Shown: one piece after another, positions 55,087 through 64,000 of the stretch
Numbering within the stretch: position 1 is the first letter of the stretch
How the letters are laid out: every line of letters begins with the position of its first letter
Origin: CAVUCE01 sp963739985
Lineage (GTDB): Bacteria; Bacteroidota; Ignavibacteria; Ignavibacteriales; Ignavibacteriaceae
Reading direction: 5' to 3'
Assembly (NCBI GenBank): GCA_963739985.1
Contig: CAVUCE010000007.1
Location: forward strand, 350,282 to 414,281
DNA length: 64,000 bases
The notes under the pieces: generated by a model
What the model saw: the letters and a program-made list of their open reading frames with translations, nothing else
What the model was told of the DNA's origin: nothing
Databases searched by the model: none
Position numbers and translations under genes: made by a program

Positions 55087-55941
55087 TCATTTTGCAATTA
55101 AACCCTTTAATATTTTGATGTTTCTTAAATCCTCTAATTGATCTTTCCCTTTTGGCGTTTCTAAAATCTTTGGAATCTTCTCAAGTCTTTTGTCATTCAT
55201 TATATTTTTGAAGCCTTCTTTACCGATAAAACCATTTCCAATATGTTCGTGTCTATCAACGCGAGAACCCAGTTCTTTTTTGCTGTCATTCATGTGGAAG
55301 CATTTCAATTTTTTTAATCCAATTAGATCATCAAAATCCTTAATAACTTTTTCATAATTCTTTTTTGTTTTGATATCATATCCGGCGGCAAAAATATGTG
55401 CGGTATCAATACAAACAGTCATTCTCTTTTTATCGTCAACAAGTTCAATAATTTTTGCCAGCTGCTCGAATCTATAGCCGATTACAGTTCCTTGACCGGC
55501 GGTCATCTCAAGCATGCTGGAAACTTTAAAGCTTTTTGTCTCTTCATGAGCGATATTAATAGATTCTGCAATAAGCTTTATTCCTTCTTCTTCGCCTTGT
55601 CCCGTATGCGCGCCGGGATGAAAATTTAAATGCGGAATTCCGAGTTGTTCACATCTTTTTAATTCATCAACAAATGCTTCTCTAGATTTTTTTCGAAGAG
55701 ATTTATCTTTTGCGCATAGGTTTATTAAATATGAATCATGCGTAACTACGAGTTTAATATTTGATTTTGCAAGACGATCCTTAAATAATTCAATTTCTTT
55801 TTCCTCCAGCGGTTTGGAATTCCAGCGATTATTATTTTTAGTGAAGATTTGCATCGCGGCGAATTTTAATTTTTCCGCTCGCGGTATAGATTCTGAAACA
55901 CCGCCGCTAATAGAAGTATGTGCACCTAATAAATGATTCAA
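55087..55941 (-). CDS. nfo: Deoxyribonuclease IV (endonuclease IV)
   Basis: AP endonuclease of base excision repair, using three zinc ions in a TIM barrel. The motifs LGAHTSISGGV at the N terminus, MQIFTKNNNRW, LNFHPGAHTG, LEMTAGQGTVIG, VCIDTAHIFAAGYD, CFHMNDSKKELGSRVDRHEHIGNGFIG and KILETPKG cover the metal ligands. 284 residues, normal. Together with the uracil-DNA glycosylase at 12357 it would supply two successive steps of uracil repair. Transcribed on the minus strand, separated from the next gene by about 75 bases. Confidence 0.96.
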   Translation of the reverse strand: MNHLLGAHTSISGGVSESIPRAEKLKFAAMQIFTKNNNRWNSKPLEEKEIELFKDRLAKSNIKLVVTHDSYLINLCAKDKSLRKKSREAFVDELKRCEQLGIPHLNFHPGAHTGQGEEEGIKLIAESINIAHEETKSFKVSSMLEMTAGQGTVIGYRFEQLAKIIELVDDKKRMTVCIDTAHIFAAGYDIKTKKNYEKVIKDFDDLIGLKKLKCFHMNDSKKELGSRVDRHEHIGNGFIGKEGFKNIMNDKRLEKIPKILETPKGKDQLEDLRNIKILKGLIAK

Positions 55942-56018
55942 AATTTCTCCTAAAAAATAATTTTTCTCCGAGGCTCTCTGTGATTTCTTAGCGTTCTCAG
56001 TGTAACAAAAATAATTGC

Positions 56019-56891
56019 TTATGAAATTATTTCTGCAATAGATTCACTAATTGACTTTTGCTTGATCCCAAGTGATTGAAGTTTTTCGGTGTCCATAGAA
56101 ACATCAGCAACTTGCGGATAATTTGGTATATCAATCATAGAAGTTTTCACCAAAAGTGATTTATCAAATTTGCCTAGATCGCATAAAATTTCTCCAAGCT
56201 CAAAACGGGAGACTTTTTCCAATCCGCCAAAATTTATCACTTCACCTTTCACATTTTTCGCAATTAATTCCGTTATCATTTTTGATGCATCAATTAGTGA
56301 AAGCGGAGTTCTGAGTTGATCGCCGAATAATTTTACTTCTTTATTCTGCTTCAAATTATTCAACATCGATTGAAAATGACATGATGAGTGATTTAACCCT
56401 TTGCCATATAAAAGTGCGGTTCTTAAAATAATATAGTTATCAAAAGTTTCTTGAATTTTAACTTCGCCCATTAATTTTGTCTCTGCGTATAATGAAACCG
56501 GGATTAACTTTGAGTTCTCTTTCAGCATAGTTCCGCGATAACCCGCGTAAACCAAATCAGTAGAAGTATAAATTAATTTAGCATTATATTTTTTGCACAA
56601 TTCAGCAATAGTTTTAGTGGCGTTTACATTTATTTTATAAACTTCTTTGGTTGGTGTTTTGCTTGTGTCGGGAGTTGATATTGCCGCTGTATGAATTACC
56701 ATATTAGGTTTGAAAGACTCGAAAACATTTTCAAGATTTTCACTCTCAGTTATATTGATTCTTGCAGAATTAAATTCTGAGCAGTTGCCTATATTATTGT
56801 GATATAAAGTTAATACTTCATGCTCTTTGGAAGTCGCAATGTTTAAATATTGTCCTAATAATCCGCTTCCCCCGGTAATTAGTATTTTCAT
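56019..56891 (-). CDS. SDR-type sugar-nucleotide reductase (RmlD-like)
   Basis: Extended/atypical short-chain dehydrogenase resembling dTDP-4-dehydrorhamnose reductase. N-terminal Rossmann motif MKILITGGSGLLGQ, VIHTAAISTPDTS, and the catalytic YAETKLMGE (YxxxK), followed by RTALLYGKG and the substrate-region LFGDQLRTPLSLIDASKMI. 290 residues from the ATG at 56891, which fits the family; an upstream in-frame start at 56942 would add an unrelated stretch. With rmlB at 61296 it suggests deoxysugar synthesis, but it lies in another operon and might act on a different substrate. Confidence 0.82.
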   Translation of the reverse strand: MKILITGGSGLLGQYLNIATSKEHEVLTLYHNNIGNCSEFNSARINITESENLENVFESFKPNMVIHTAAISTPDTSKTPTKEVYKINVNATKTIAELCKKYNAKLIYTSTDLVYAGYRGTMLKENSKLIPVSLYAETKLMGEVKIQETFDNYIILRTALLYGKGLNHSSCHFQSMLNNLKQNKEVKLFGDQLRTPLSLIDASKMITELIAKNVKGEVINFGGLEKVSRFELGEILCDLGKFDKSLLVKTSMIDIPNYPQVADVSMDTEKLQSLGIKQKSISESIAEIIS

Positions 56892-56954
56892 GAAATTTGT
56901 CCAGTTCTTTATAGAAAAAATTAAATTTATTTTGATGAGCATGATAAGTTTAAA

Positions 56955-57432
56955 AGATTCTTCAGTCGTTTCACTCCTTCAGAATGACCAAAAGTTCTAG
57001 GTCATTCTGAGCGCAGCGAAGAATCTCTCATATTTCATTGATAACATTTTTCAAATGTATGACAGATTCTTCAGTCGTTATCACTCCTTCAGAATGACCA
57101 AAAGTTCTAAGTCATTCTGAGCGCATGCGAAGAATCTTTAGTATTTCATGGATAATTATTTCGCAAATGCATCATCAGATTCTTCAGTCGTTTTACTCCT
57201 TCAGAATGACCAAAAGTTCTAAGTCATTCTGAGCGCAGCGAAGAATCTTTAGTATTTCATGGATAATTATTTTCCAAATGTATAGCAGATTCTTCAGTCG
57301 TTTCACTCCTTCAGAATGGCCAAAAGTTCTAAGTCATTCTGAGCGCAGCGAAGAATCTTTAGTATTTCATGGATAATCATTTTCCAAATGTATGGCAGAT
57401 TCTTCAGTCGTTATCACTCCTTCAGAATGACC
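56955..57432. repeat. Tandem array of about 110-bp REP-like units
   Basis: Four complete units (starts 56955, 57064, 57177, 57287) and a partial fifth (57397). Each contains AGATTCTTC ... AGAATGACC and, inverted, GTCATTCT ... GAAGAATCT, so each unit folds into a long hairpin. Spacing is 109, 113, 110 and 110 bases. The array fills the gap between anmK and the reductase gene and touches the anmK stop codon. No gene is present in 56892-57436. Related single elements occur at 12212 and 18493. Confidence 0.88.
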
Positions 57433-57436
57433 ATAA

Positions 57437-58631
57437 TCACGGCAAACAAATTTTACCAAGTACAGTTGATCTTGATGCTCCGGTAACGCGCGGAATATTC
57501 GATGCGTTGCCTGACAGAGTCTCATTCGCTAAAACCGCGAAACAAATCGCTTCTTTTGCGTCCGAAGAAATGCCGAGATTTTTTACGTTTTTAACATCAA
57601 CCGTTTTACCAAAATATTTCTGCAATGATTTCATTATAAATTTATTCCTTGCGCCGCCGCCGCTTACAAATAATTCTTCAATTTCAGTTTCGTTTTTAAT
57701 GAATTTTTCATAATTACGATATACTCCGTAGGCAGTAAAATCTGCAACCGTAGCAAGAAAATCTTCTTTGGGTGTTCTTGAAAATTTTTTAAAAAGCGAG
57801 TTCAAAAATTCTTTCCCGTAGTATTCACGTCCGGTTGATTTAGGGACTTTCTTTTCGATATAAGTATCTTGTTTAACTAAAGCAGTATATAACGTTTCAT
57901 TTATTTTCCCTGATGCAGCAATCTTACCGTTTTTATCATAATCAACATCAAAATATTTTTTTGCAATAATATCAATCATCATATTGCCTGGACCGGTATC
58001 AAACGCAATAACTGATGATGAGTCACCTTTTTTATTTAAAACCGTAATGTTGGATATCCCTCCAATGTTAAGTAAACCACGATTTATTTTATTTGAGTGA
58101 AACATGATATAATCAAAATAGGGAACAAGAGGTGCGCCCTGTCCGCCAAGCGCAACATCAGCATTTCTAAAATCACCCACGGTTAATATCCCGGTTAATT
58201 TTGCAATCACACTTGGATCGCCAATCTGCAGCGTTGAACCGAAATTATATCCGTAATAATTTTTCTTTTGGGGAAGATGGTGAATTGTTTGTCCGTGCGA
58301 GCCGATAAAATCTATTTCCGCCAATTCAACTTTACTTTTTTTGCACAAAGAGTTTTACTGCATCGGCATATATATGGGCGATCAGAAAGTTTAGTCTGCA
58401 TATATCCGAAACATTACCTGAATTTAATGCCGAATTTTCAAGGATTTTTTTTTTCAATCCTTTGGGAAATGGATAAGTAATAAACTTCCGCTGCTCAATC
58501 TTTGTTTTGGTTCCGCTTCCGGTAATTTCTACCAAAACGGCGTCAACTCCATCTAATGAAGTTCCGGACATAAGTCCTATTGCTAAATTTTTCTTTTTGT
58601 CAACAGTTTTTGTAAAATTTGATAGATTCAT
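57437..58631 (-). CDS. anmK: Anhydro-N-acetylmuramic acid kinase, frameshifted
   Basis: Phosphorylates 1,6-anhydro-MurNAc during cell-wall recycling (actin-like ATPase fold). Domains: N-terminal GLMSGTSLDGVDAVLVEI, then DFIGSHGQTIHHLP, TVGDFRNADVALGGQGAPLVPYFD, FDTGPGNMMID and ELFVSGGGARN. The frame is interrupted near 58340: the upstream part stops in VQKK where the minus strand has seven A; six A would read VQKSKVELAEIDFIG and join both parts into 397 residues, the family length. Homopolymer error or true slippage-prone inactivation. The gene ends at the repeat array and probably precedes the reductase in one operon. Confidence 0.88.
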
Positions 58632-58747
58632 TTTTGATAATTTTATATAATATTTATTATTATTCTCTTAACTTAATGATTACTATATTAATTGCCTAAA
58701 TTAGTATATTTGCATAAACTTAATTCTCAATAAACATTTATTTTGCC

Positions 58748-60190
58748 ATGAAAAAATTAATCCTTCTTTTAATGCTTATGTTACCTTCTACGTTTTTACT
58801 TTCGCAAACAAAATATTCTGAGATTAATAAGCAAATTAATAGCGGCAATTTTGATAAAGCCGTAAAAATGATTCAGGATAAATTAAAATCCGATTCAATT
58901 TCCGAAGAAGAAAAATATCAATTGAATTTTGAAATTGATAAGATGAACAGAATTAAATTAGATTTTACAAAAACTGAAGACGATGTAAAAAAAGGATTGA
59001 AGAAATATTATCCTAACTTAACCGAGCGAATGATCGATGACTGGGTAAAAGAAAAATCATTAGAGATGAAAGTCATCAACGGCAAAAAAATGTTTTTCCA
59101 CAATGCTGTTCCCAATTTGTTCAGAATAAACAAAGCGGCAAAAGAGAGAAAAGCAGAAGTTGATAGCATTCCGAATGATAAACTGAAAACATTCTTAAAA
59201 ACTCACATTCCCGAATCAGTAAAAGAATGTTTGGCATCCGGTAAAGTTTTAAGCAACCCGGTAAATATGGATATAACTTATACATTAACGGTTGATGCAG
59301 ATGCTGTTCCTTCCGGTCAAATGATTAGATGCTGGCTGCCTTATCCCAAAGAAAATTATGCAAGACAGACAAACGTGAAATTAATTTCTGTTAATTCCGA
59401 TGAGTACACAGTTGCTAAGGATTCGGATCCTCAGAGAACTTTATACTTGCAAAAACCTGCGGTAAAAGGTGAGCCGACGGTATTCCAGATGAAGTTAAGT
59501 TATACGGCATATTCTGAGTGGCATAATATTGATCCGGCAAAAGTAAAACCGTATGATAAAAATTCTGAATTATATAAAAAGTTTACCGCTGAACGTCCGC
59601 CTCATATTGTTTTTTCGGATAAGATAAAAGAACTCTCAAAAAAGATTGTCGGCGATGAAACAAATCCTTATGAAAAAGTAAAGAAAATTTATACATGGAT
59701 GAATAAAAATATTCCATGGGCAAGTGCGAGAGAGTATTCTACAATTAAAAATATTTCCAATTACTGCTTAACAAACATGCACGGCGATTGCGGAATTATG
59801 ACTTTAACATTTATGACTCTTGCCCGCTATAACGGAATACCTTGCAAATGGCAGAGCGGCTGGATGATGCATCCCGGAAGTGTAAATTTGCATGATTGGT
59901 GCGAAGTTTATTTTGAAGGTTACGGCTGGGTTCCGCTTGATCAAAATTTCGGAATACAGGATTCCGATGATCCTCATGTAAAATATTTTTATATAGGCGG
60001 AATCGATTCTTATCGCTTAATTGTGAACGATAATTATGGTCAGCCGCTTTATCCTGAGAAGATTTATCCTAGAAGCGAAGACAATGATTTTCAGAGAGGC
60101 GAAGTAGAGTGGAAGGGCGGAAATCTATACTTCGATAAATGGGATTATCATATGGATGTTAAGTATTCTAAGCCGGGAAACTTAAATTAA
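58748..60190 (+). CDS. Secreted transglutaminase-like cysteine protease-fold protein
   Basis: Signal peptide (MKKLILLLMLMLPSTFLLSQ) and a helical N-terminal region of about 150 residues, then a beta-rich segment (MDITYTLTVDADAVPSGQMIRCWLPYP) and a transglutaminase core with the complete triad: Cys 348 in HGDCGIM, His 382 in LHDWCEV and Asp 398 in PLDQNFG. The conserved WxSGWM also fits. 480 residues. Family members include peptidases and cross-linking enzymes in the periplasm or on the surface; the substrate is not deducible. It is monocistronic, with hairpins behind it. Confidence 0.87.
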   Translation: MKKLILLLMLMLPSTFLLSQTKYSEINKQINSGNFDKAVKMIQDKLKSDSISEEEKYQLNFEIDKMNRIKLDFTKTEDDVKKGLKKYYPNLTERMIDDWVKEKSLEMKVINGKKMFFHNAVPNLFRINKAAKERKAEVDSIPNDKLKTFLKTHIPESVKECLASGKVLSNPVNMDITYTLTVDADAVPSGQMIRCWLPYPKENYARQTNVKLISVNSDEYTVAKDSDPQRTLYLQKPAVKGEPTVFQMKLSYTAYSEWHNIDPAKVKPYDKNSELYKKFTAERPPHIVFSDKIKELSKKIVGDETNPYEKVKKIYTWMNKNIPWASAREYSTIKNISNYCLTNMHGDCGIMTLTFMTLARYNGIPCKWQSGWMMHPGSVNLHDWCEVYFEGYGWVPLDQNFGIQDSDDPHVKYFYIGGIDSYRLIVNDNYGQPLYPEKIYPRSEDNDFQRGEVEWKGGNLYFDKWDYHMDVKYSKPGNLN

Positions 60191-60326
60191 GTCATTTAAT
60201 AATATCTGAAATTTGTAATTGTCATTTTCCCAGAAGGAATTTCTTGGGATATCCTATACAGCAGCTGCCGGTAGTAAGAGAGAAATCTAAATTAACCGGT
60301 TGTGTGAATTAGAGATTGCCTAGTAT

Positions 60327-60395
60327 AAAAACTGTTAAAACAGTTTTAAATAATACATTTTTATTTTTACTAACCCACAGATTAATCTGTGGGTT
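60327..60395 (+). terminator. Two hairpins downstream of the transglutaminase-like gene
   Basis: AAAACTGTT/AACAGTTTT (60327-60346) and a perfect palindrome AACCCACAGATT/AATCTGTGGGTT (60372-60395), followed by GATTTCTCTTT. The second is the likelier terminator. The other parts of the 60191-60553 gap show nothing else. Confidence 0.6.
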
Positions 60396-60553
60396 GATTT
60401 CTCTTTATTATTTGTCCTTAAATAAATGACTTAATCTATCTTTAAGTTCTAACTAATTTCCCGGCTAAATTTCTGATGATCCGAATTAACGTTAAATTCT
60501 TTGCTTTTTCATACCTTCATTGGTAAATTTATCAACTCTATTTAAGAAGAAAT

Positions 60554-61282
60554 ATGAAGAAAATACTTTTCGTAACAATATTTTCAATTATAATTCCGGT
60601 TTCCTTATTTGCTCAACAATCAACTTATTTTGATGCCCCGTTGGGCGGCGGCGGCGGATTTTCTCCAATTTGGATTGTACCGCAAGTCGGGAAATTAAAT
60701 GATCAACTTTCCAGTTTTGGTGTCCCTAAATTATCAACAGGGGGATTTTATGCTTCGGGCGGCGGCGGATTTATTTATTTAGGATTCGCTCCTTTTCTTC
60801 GAGTAGGTGGAATGGGATTCAGCGGATCGACTTCGGAAAATGCTTTTTTCAGCGGAAGAAATCATGAAGTGGTTTATTCTATGGGCGGTGGGGGATTAAC
60901 TGTAGAATATACTCTGCCTTTTATAAGAGATGTTGCTGTTTCTGTTGGTGCAATTATCGGCGGCGGAAGTTTGCAGATTAAAATATACAATAATACCGGA
61001 GCGCAAGATTGGGGTGATGTTTGGAAAGATGCAAACAGCGGCTCATCATATAATGTTGAAAGAACTTTAAGTAACAGTTACTGGATGGTTTCTCCAACGC
61101 TAAATGTTGATATTCCTTTTTACAGATTTGCTTCTTTTAGAATCGGTGCCGGTTATCAATTAACATTTGCAGAGAAATGGCAATACGGCAACAATCAAAG
61201 TTTAAATAATGTACCAAGCGGCTTGAACGGAAACGCATTCTTTATTCAGGCCGGTGTGTTTGTCGGGTTATTTTCATACTAA
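60554..61282 (+). CDS. Putative outer-membrane beta-barrel protein, glycine-rich
   Basis: I do not recognise the family. Signal peptide (IIIPVSLFAQ) then 220 residues with strikingly Gly-rich stretches (PLGGGGGFSPIW, ASGGGGFIYLG, SMGGGGLTVEY, AIIGGGSLQIKI) and alternating strands, ending in an aromatic residue (VGLFSY), as barrels do. The first strand pattern GGGGGFSPIWIVPQVGKLN could be a pore or ligand segment. rmlB starts 13 bases after its stop, so it may be co-transcribed with the polysaccharide genes. Predicted 8-10 stranded barrel; function unknown. Confidence 0.7.
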   Translation: MKKILFVTIFSIIIPVSLFAQQSTYFDAPLGGGGGFSPIWIVPQVGKLNDQLSSFGVPKLSTGGFYASGGGGFIYLGFAPFLRVGGMGFSGSTSENAFFSGRNHEVVYSMGGGGLTVEYTLPFIRDVAVSVGAIIGGGSLQIKIYNNTGAQDWGDVWKDANSGSSYNVERTLSNSYWMVSPTLNVDIPFYRFASFRIGAGYQLTFAEKWQYGNNQSLNNVPSGLNGNAFFIQAGVFVGLFSY

Positions 61283-61295
61283 ATATTGGAGTTAA

Positions 61296-62306
61296 ATGAA
61301 GAATATTTTAGTTACCGGCGGTGCCGGGTTTATTGGCAGTAATTTTATAAATCATATCTTACATGAACGTGATGATTATTTTATCGTAAATCTTGATAAA
61401 CTAACTTATGCCGGCAATCTGGAAAATTTGAAAGAGTCGGAAAATAAAAAGAGTTATAAATTCATTAAGGGTGATATTTGTAATCTCGATTTGGTAAAGT
61501 ACATTTTTGAAAAGTACAAAATAAAATATGTTATAAACTTTGCGGCAGAATCTCACGTTGACAGAAGTATTCTTGGTTCCGGTATATTTTATCAAACTAA
61601 TGTTATCGGAACAAACGTTTTGCTGGAAACCGCTAGAAAATTTGAAGTTGAAAAATTTCTTCAAGTGTCAACGGATGAAGTTTATGGTAGTTTAGGTAAA
61701 GAGGGACTTTTTAAGGAGTCAACTCCTTTATCTCCGAACAGTCCTTATTCATCAAGTAAAGCCGCTGCCGATATGATGGTAATGGCTTTTCATCATACCT
61801 ACGGAATGCCTGTTGTTGTTACGAGATGTTCCAATAATTACGGTCCGTTACAGTTCCCCGAAAAATTAATTCCGCTGATGATTATCAATTCGCTTAATGA
61901 TAAACCTTTGCCTGTTTACGGTGACGGAATGAATGTGAGAGATTGGATATATGTAATTGATCATAACAAAGCAATAGATCTGGTTTTTGATAAAGGTAGA
62001 GTAGGTGAAGTTTATAACATAGGCGCTAGCAACGAGATGCCGAATATTGAAATCATAAAACTGATTCTAAAATACTTAAAGAAACCCGAATCTTTAATTC
62101 AATATGTAAAAGACAGACCCGGCCACGATAGAAGGTATGCAATTGATTCATCTAAAATACAATCTGAATTAGGCTGGAAGCCGTCTTTTACTTTTGAGTC
62201 TGCAATAACTCAAACAATTGATTGGTACATGGATAACAAAAATTGGTGGGAGAGAATAATTTCCGGTGATTATGTAAAATATTACGCCGAACAATATAAA
62301 ATTTAA
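61296..62306 (+). CDS. rfbB: dTDP-glucose 4,6-dehydratase
   Basis: Second step of dTDP-deoxysugar synthesis. Rossmann motif TGGAGFIGSNF, LDKLTYAGNLENL, NFAAESHVDRS, STDEVYGS with the catalytic Asp-Glu pair, YSSSKAAADMMV (YxxxK), RCSNNYGPLQFPEKLIP, VRDWIYVIDH and RPGHDRRYAID are all typical of RmlB. 336 residues. RBS GGAGTTAA just before the ATG. It precedes an SLBB export protein, so it probably begins a capsule/EPS or O-antigen locus that continues past the window. Confidence 0.95.
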   Translation: MKNILVTGGAGFIGSNFINHILHERDDYFIVNLDKLTYAGNLENLKESENKKSYKFIKGDICNLDLVKYIFEKYKIKYVINFAAESHVDRSILGSGIFYQTNVIGTNVLLETARKFEVEKFLQVSTDEVYGSLGKEGLFKESTPLSPNSPYSSSKAAADMMVMAFHHTYGMPVVVTRCSNNYGPLQFPEKLIPLMIINSLNDKPLPVYGDGMNVRDWIYVIDHNKAIDLVFDKGRVGEVYNIGASNEMPNIEIIKLILKYLKKPESLIQYVKDRPGHDRRYAIDSSKIQSELGWKPSFTFESAITQTIDWYMDNKNWWERIISGDYVKYYAEQYKI

Positions 62307-62342
62307 ATAACTATAAATAGAAAACTATAAGGTAAACTATAA

Positions 62343-63785
62343 ATGAAGAAATATCTGTCATTATTGTTTTTGTTGATATTCTTTTCTTCAACTTTTGCTC
62401 AGATGGACACGAAATCATCTAGTAATTCATTTCTGCAGTCAGCTGCTATAAGTGTAACAATAGGCGGTGATTTTATAATTACCGGAACATACCCCGCTAT
62501 GATTTCGGAAAGAGTTGATCAGTTTGTTACACGTATGTACAATGAGGCAAGAGAAAAAGCGTTAAGGTCAATTACAGATCCGAAGCTTCTGGATGAAATA
62601 AATAAGAAGTTAGAAGATTATTCTTTAAGAGATATTATTCTTAAAAGATCTGACGGAACCACAGAACATCTAGATTTGCTTAAATTCCGTAACACCGGTG
62701 ATTTTAAGAATAATCCTTATCTGAAAAACGATGATGTTTTAATTTTTCCTCCGGTAGATTTCAAACATGATTTCTTTACAGTGTCTGGCGCTGTAAATAA
62801 ACCCGGCAAATTTCCCTTTGTAGAAGGAGATAAGCTACAGGATGCTTTACAATTAGCAATGGGTGTTAATAAAGCCTATGAAAATGTAACAAAAGTTGAA
62901 ATTGATCGGCTTAGTTATAACGGCGAAAAGATGGAAAAGAATGTTGTAGATATTACCAGTGATGTTCCTCTTAAGCGCGGCGATAGAATTGTTGTATTAG
63001 CGGATGAATCACAGAGAAAAGATTTTACGGTAACAGTACTTGGCGAAGTTAATCGTCCGGGCAAAATCCCGATAACAAAGAATACAACTACCATTAGAGA
63101 AGCTTTATTAGCTGCGGGTGGTATAACAGCAGATGCTTCACTTAAAAGAGCAAAGCTGGTTAAAGCAAACACTTTAAAATTGGTTTTAGAGAAACAATTT
63201 GGAATGTCCTTGGAAGATGAAACCAAATATTTAACACAGACACCAAATCCCCTGACTTTCCAATATGAGAAAAGCAGAATGATGAGAATGACAACACTTA
63301 CAGAAAAAGATACATCCATGTTTCGTCTCGATGAAAGAATAAGAGAGCTTGTTGATGAATCCGCAATGAATTTTGATAGTGTTTTAAGCAGAAACTCTGA
63401 TGCTGGAAATACAATTGTTAGGAACGGAGATATAATTGTCATTCCGCAAAAGCTTACAACTGTTTATGTCTTTGGGCAGGTTGTTTCTGTTGGAGCAGTA
63501 CCGTTTATAAAAGGGGAAGATTATAAGTACTACCTAAACAAAGCTGGGGGATTAGGGGAGTTAGCAAAATATGATGATATTGCTATAATTAAGGGTAATT
63601 CAAGAAAATGGATAAATGTGTCAGATAAAGAAAATATTACAATTGATCCCGGTGATTTTATCTATGTTCCCAAAGATCCAAATCATTCATTTGATTACTA
63701 CGTATATAAAGTTGGAGGATACTTAGGTGTTGTAAGCAGCGTTGCTACAATATTCCTGCTATTATATCAATTAACAAAGAACTAA
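62343..63785 (+). CDS. SLBB-domain polysaccharide export protein
   Basis: Periplasmic/outer-membrane protein of the Wza/polysaccharide-export type. Signal peptide (LIFFSSTFAQ), an N-terminal segment with ISVTIGGDFIITGTYP, then three SLBB-like beta-grasp repeats: FTVSGAVNKPGKFPFVEGDKLQDALQLA, VTVLGEVNRPGKIPITKNTTTIREALLAAGGI and VYVFGQVVSVGAVPFIKGEDYKYYLNKAGGL, and a C-terminal transmembrane helix (VVSSVATIFLLLYQL). No lipobox, unlike Wza. 480 residues. Presumed to form part of the export channel for the polysaccharide whose sugars RmlB helps make. Confidence 0.85.
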   Translation: MKKYLSLLFLLIFFSSTFAQMDTKSSSNSFLQSAAISVTIGGDFIITGTYPAMISERVDQFVTRMYNEAREKALRSITDPKLLDEINKKLEDYSLRDIILKRSDGTTEHLDLLKFRNTGDFKNNPYLKNDDVLIFPPVDFKHDFFTVSGAVNKPGKFPFVEGDKLQDALQLAMGVNKAYENVTKVEIDRLSYNGEKMEKNVVDITSDVPLKRGDRIVVLADESQRKDFTVTVLGEVNRPGKIPITKNTTTIREALLAAGGITADASLKRAKLVKANTLKLVLEKQFGMSLEDETKYLTQTPNPLTFQYEKSRMMRMTTLTEKDTSMFRLDERIRELVDESAMNFDSVLSRNSDAGNTIVRNGDIIVIPQKLTTVYVFGQVVSVGAVPFIKGEDYKYYLNKAGGLGELAKYDDIAIIKGNSRKWINVSDKENITIDPGDFIYVPKDPNHSFDYYVYKVGGYLGVVSSVATIFLLLYQLTKN

Positions 63786-63810
63786 ATTTCTACACATAGT
63801 AATAATATTT

Positions 63811-63838
63811 AAGTCGACGCAATATGTGTCGACTTTTT
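63811..63838 (+). terminator. Terminator after the SLBB gene
   Basis: AAGTCGACGC pairs with GTGTCGACTT (one G-U), followed by TTTTT. The last 160 bases of the window contain no gene; AGGAGCTC near 63984 may be the RBS of a gene beginning just outside. Confidence 0.75.
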
Positions 63839-64000
63839 TATTGTTTATCATTGATTTGCAGGGATATTGACTATGCAAATACCATAAACCTACTTAATAA
63901 TACAAAGTTTTCATGATAAAAAAGAAAAAATAGAACTTTTTAGTCGGAATTATTTGTTTCTTATTTAGAAAATCCTTTAATTAGGAGCTCTTCTTTTTTG

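Noticed and set aside
56955..57432. CRISPR array
   Set aside because: The whole 110-bp unit is repeated, including what would be spacers; it is a tandem repeat.
57369..57713. 114-codon plus-strand frame
   Set aside because: Runs over the repeat array and antisense to anmK; shadow.

Overview
This AT-rich window most likely comes from the Ignavibacteria (Ignavibacteriota/Chlorobi side of the FCB group). Four large secreted proteins end in the YPNPFNP-type type IX secretion sorting tail. The lipoproteins and outer-membrane proteins are of FCB type, and TTG starts are frequent. I infer this from gene content; no 16S gene or database comparison was available.

Layout. 1-15.5 kb is a housekeeping core: rpsI (partial)-rpsB-tsf-pyrH-frr, a convergent capA-like gene, an L,D-transpeptidase with a lipoprotein, an Omp85 protein, yicC-gmk-rpoZ-coaBC, a family-4 uracil-DNA glycosylase, dnaB and a DUF1460 amidase. 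coaBC, udg and dnaB each carry one extra base within 2 kb, which looks more like base-level sequence error than decay.

15.9-27.5 kb is an accessory island and the most interesting part. It holds four six-bladed beta-propeller proteins and a NarL/LuxR-type regulator. It also holds two small precursor proteins with a nearly shared leader and unrelated Cys-containing tails. The order small precursor - stem-loop - propeller - membrane-anchored CxxC thioredoxin-like protein occurs twice. The second copy is led by a MauE/DoxX-like redox membrane protein and a Wzy_C/O-antigen-ligase-like TPR protein. The plan recalls the NVEAL-peptide/six-bladed-propeller pairs of Bacteroides. I read it as a secreted, disulfide-containing peptide system with its own redox partners and surface propellers. 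A perfect dyad (TTTAAAG-CAT-CTTTAAA) stands before the first propeller and again before the following efflux gene, and a 61-nt element is shared by two upstream regions.

27.9-38 kb encodes two RND permeases and a periplasmic adaptor. They are interrupted by a GxxExxY cassette and by a REP-type hairpin array that contains an IS200-like tyrosine transposase. 38-55 kb holds a periplasmic-propeller histidine kinase, a lipoprotein, a NarL response regulator and four T9SS-exported proteins (tandem-repeat, Ycf48-like and beta-helix), several followed by a shared palindromic terminator. 55-64 kb has nfo, a dTDP-sugar reductase-like gene and a frameshifted anmK on the minus strand, separated by about 110-bp tandem repeats. 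Then come a transglutaminase-like protein, an outer-membrane protein, rmlB and an SLBB export protein, probably the start of a polysaccharide locus.

Gene-fragment duplications recur (Omp85 tail, RND1 internal piece, RND2 tail, propeller tails), so the accessory parts look recombinationally active.
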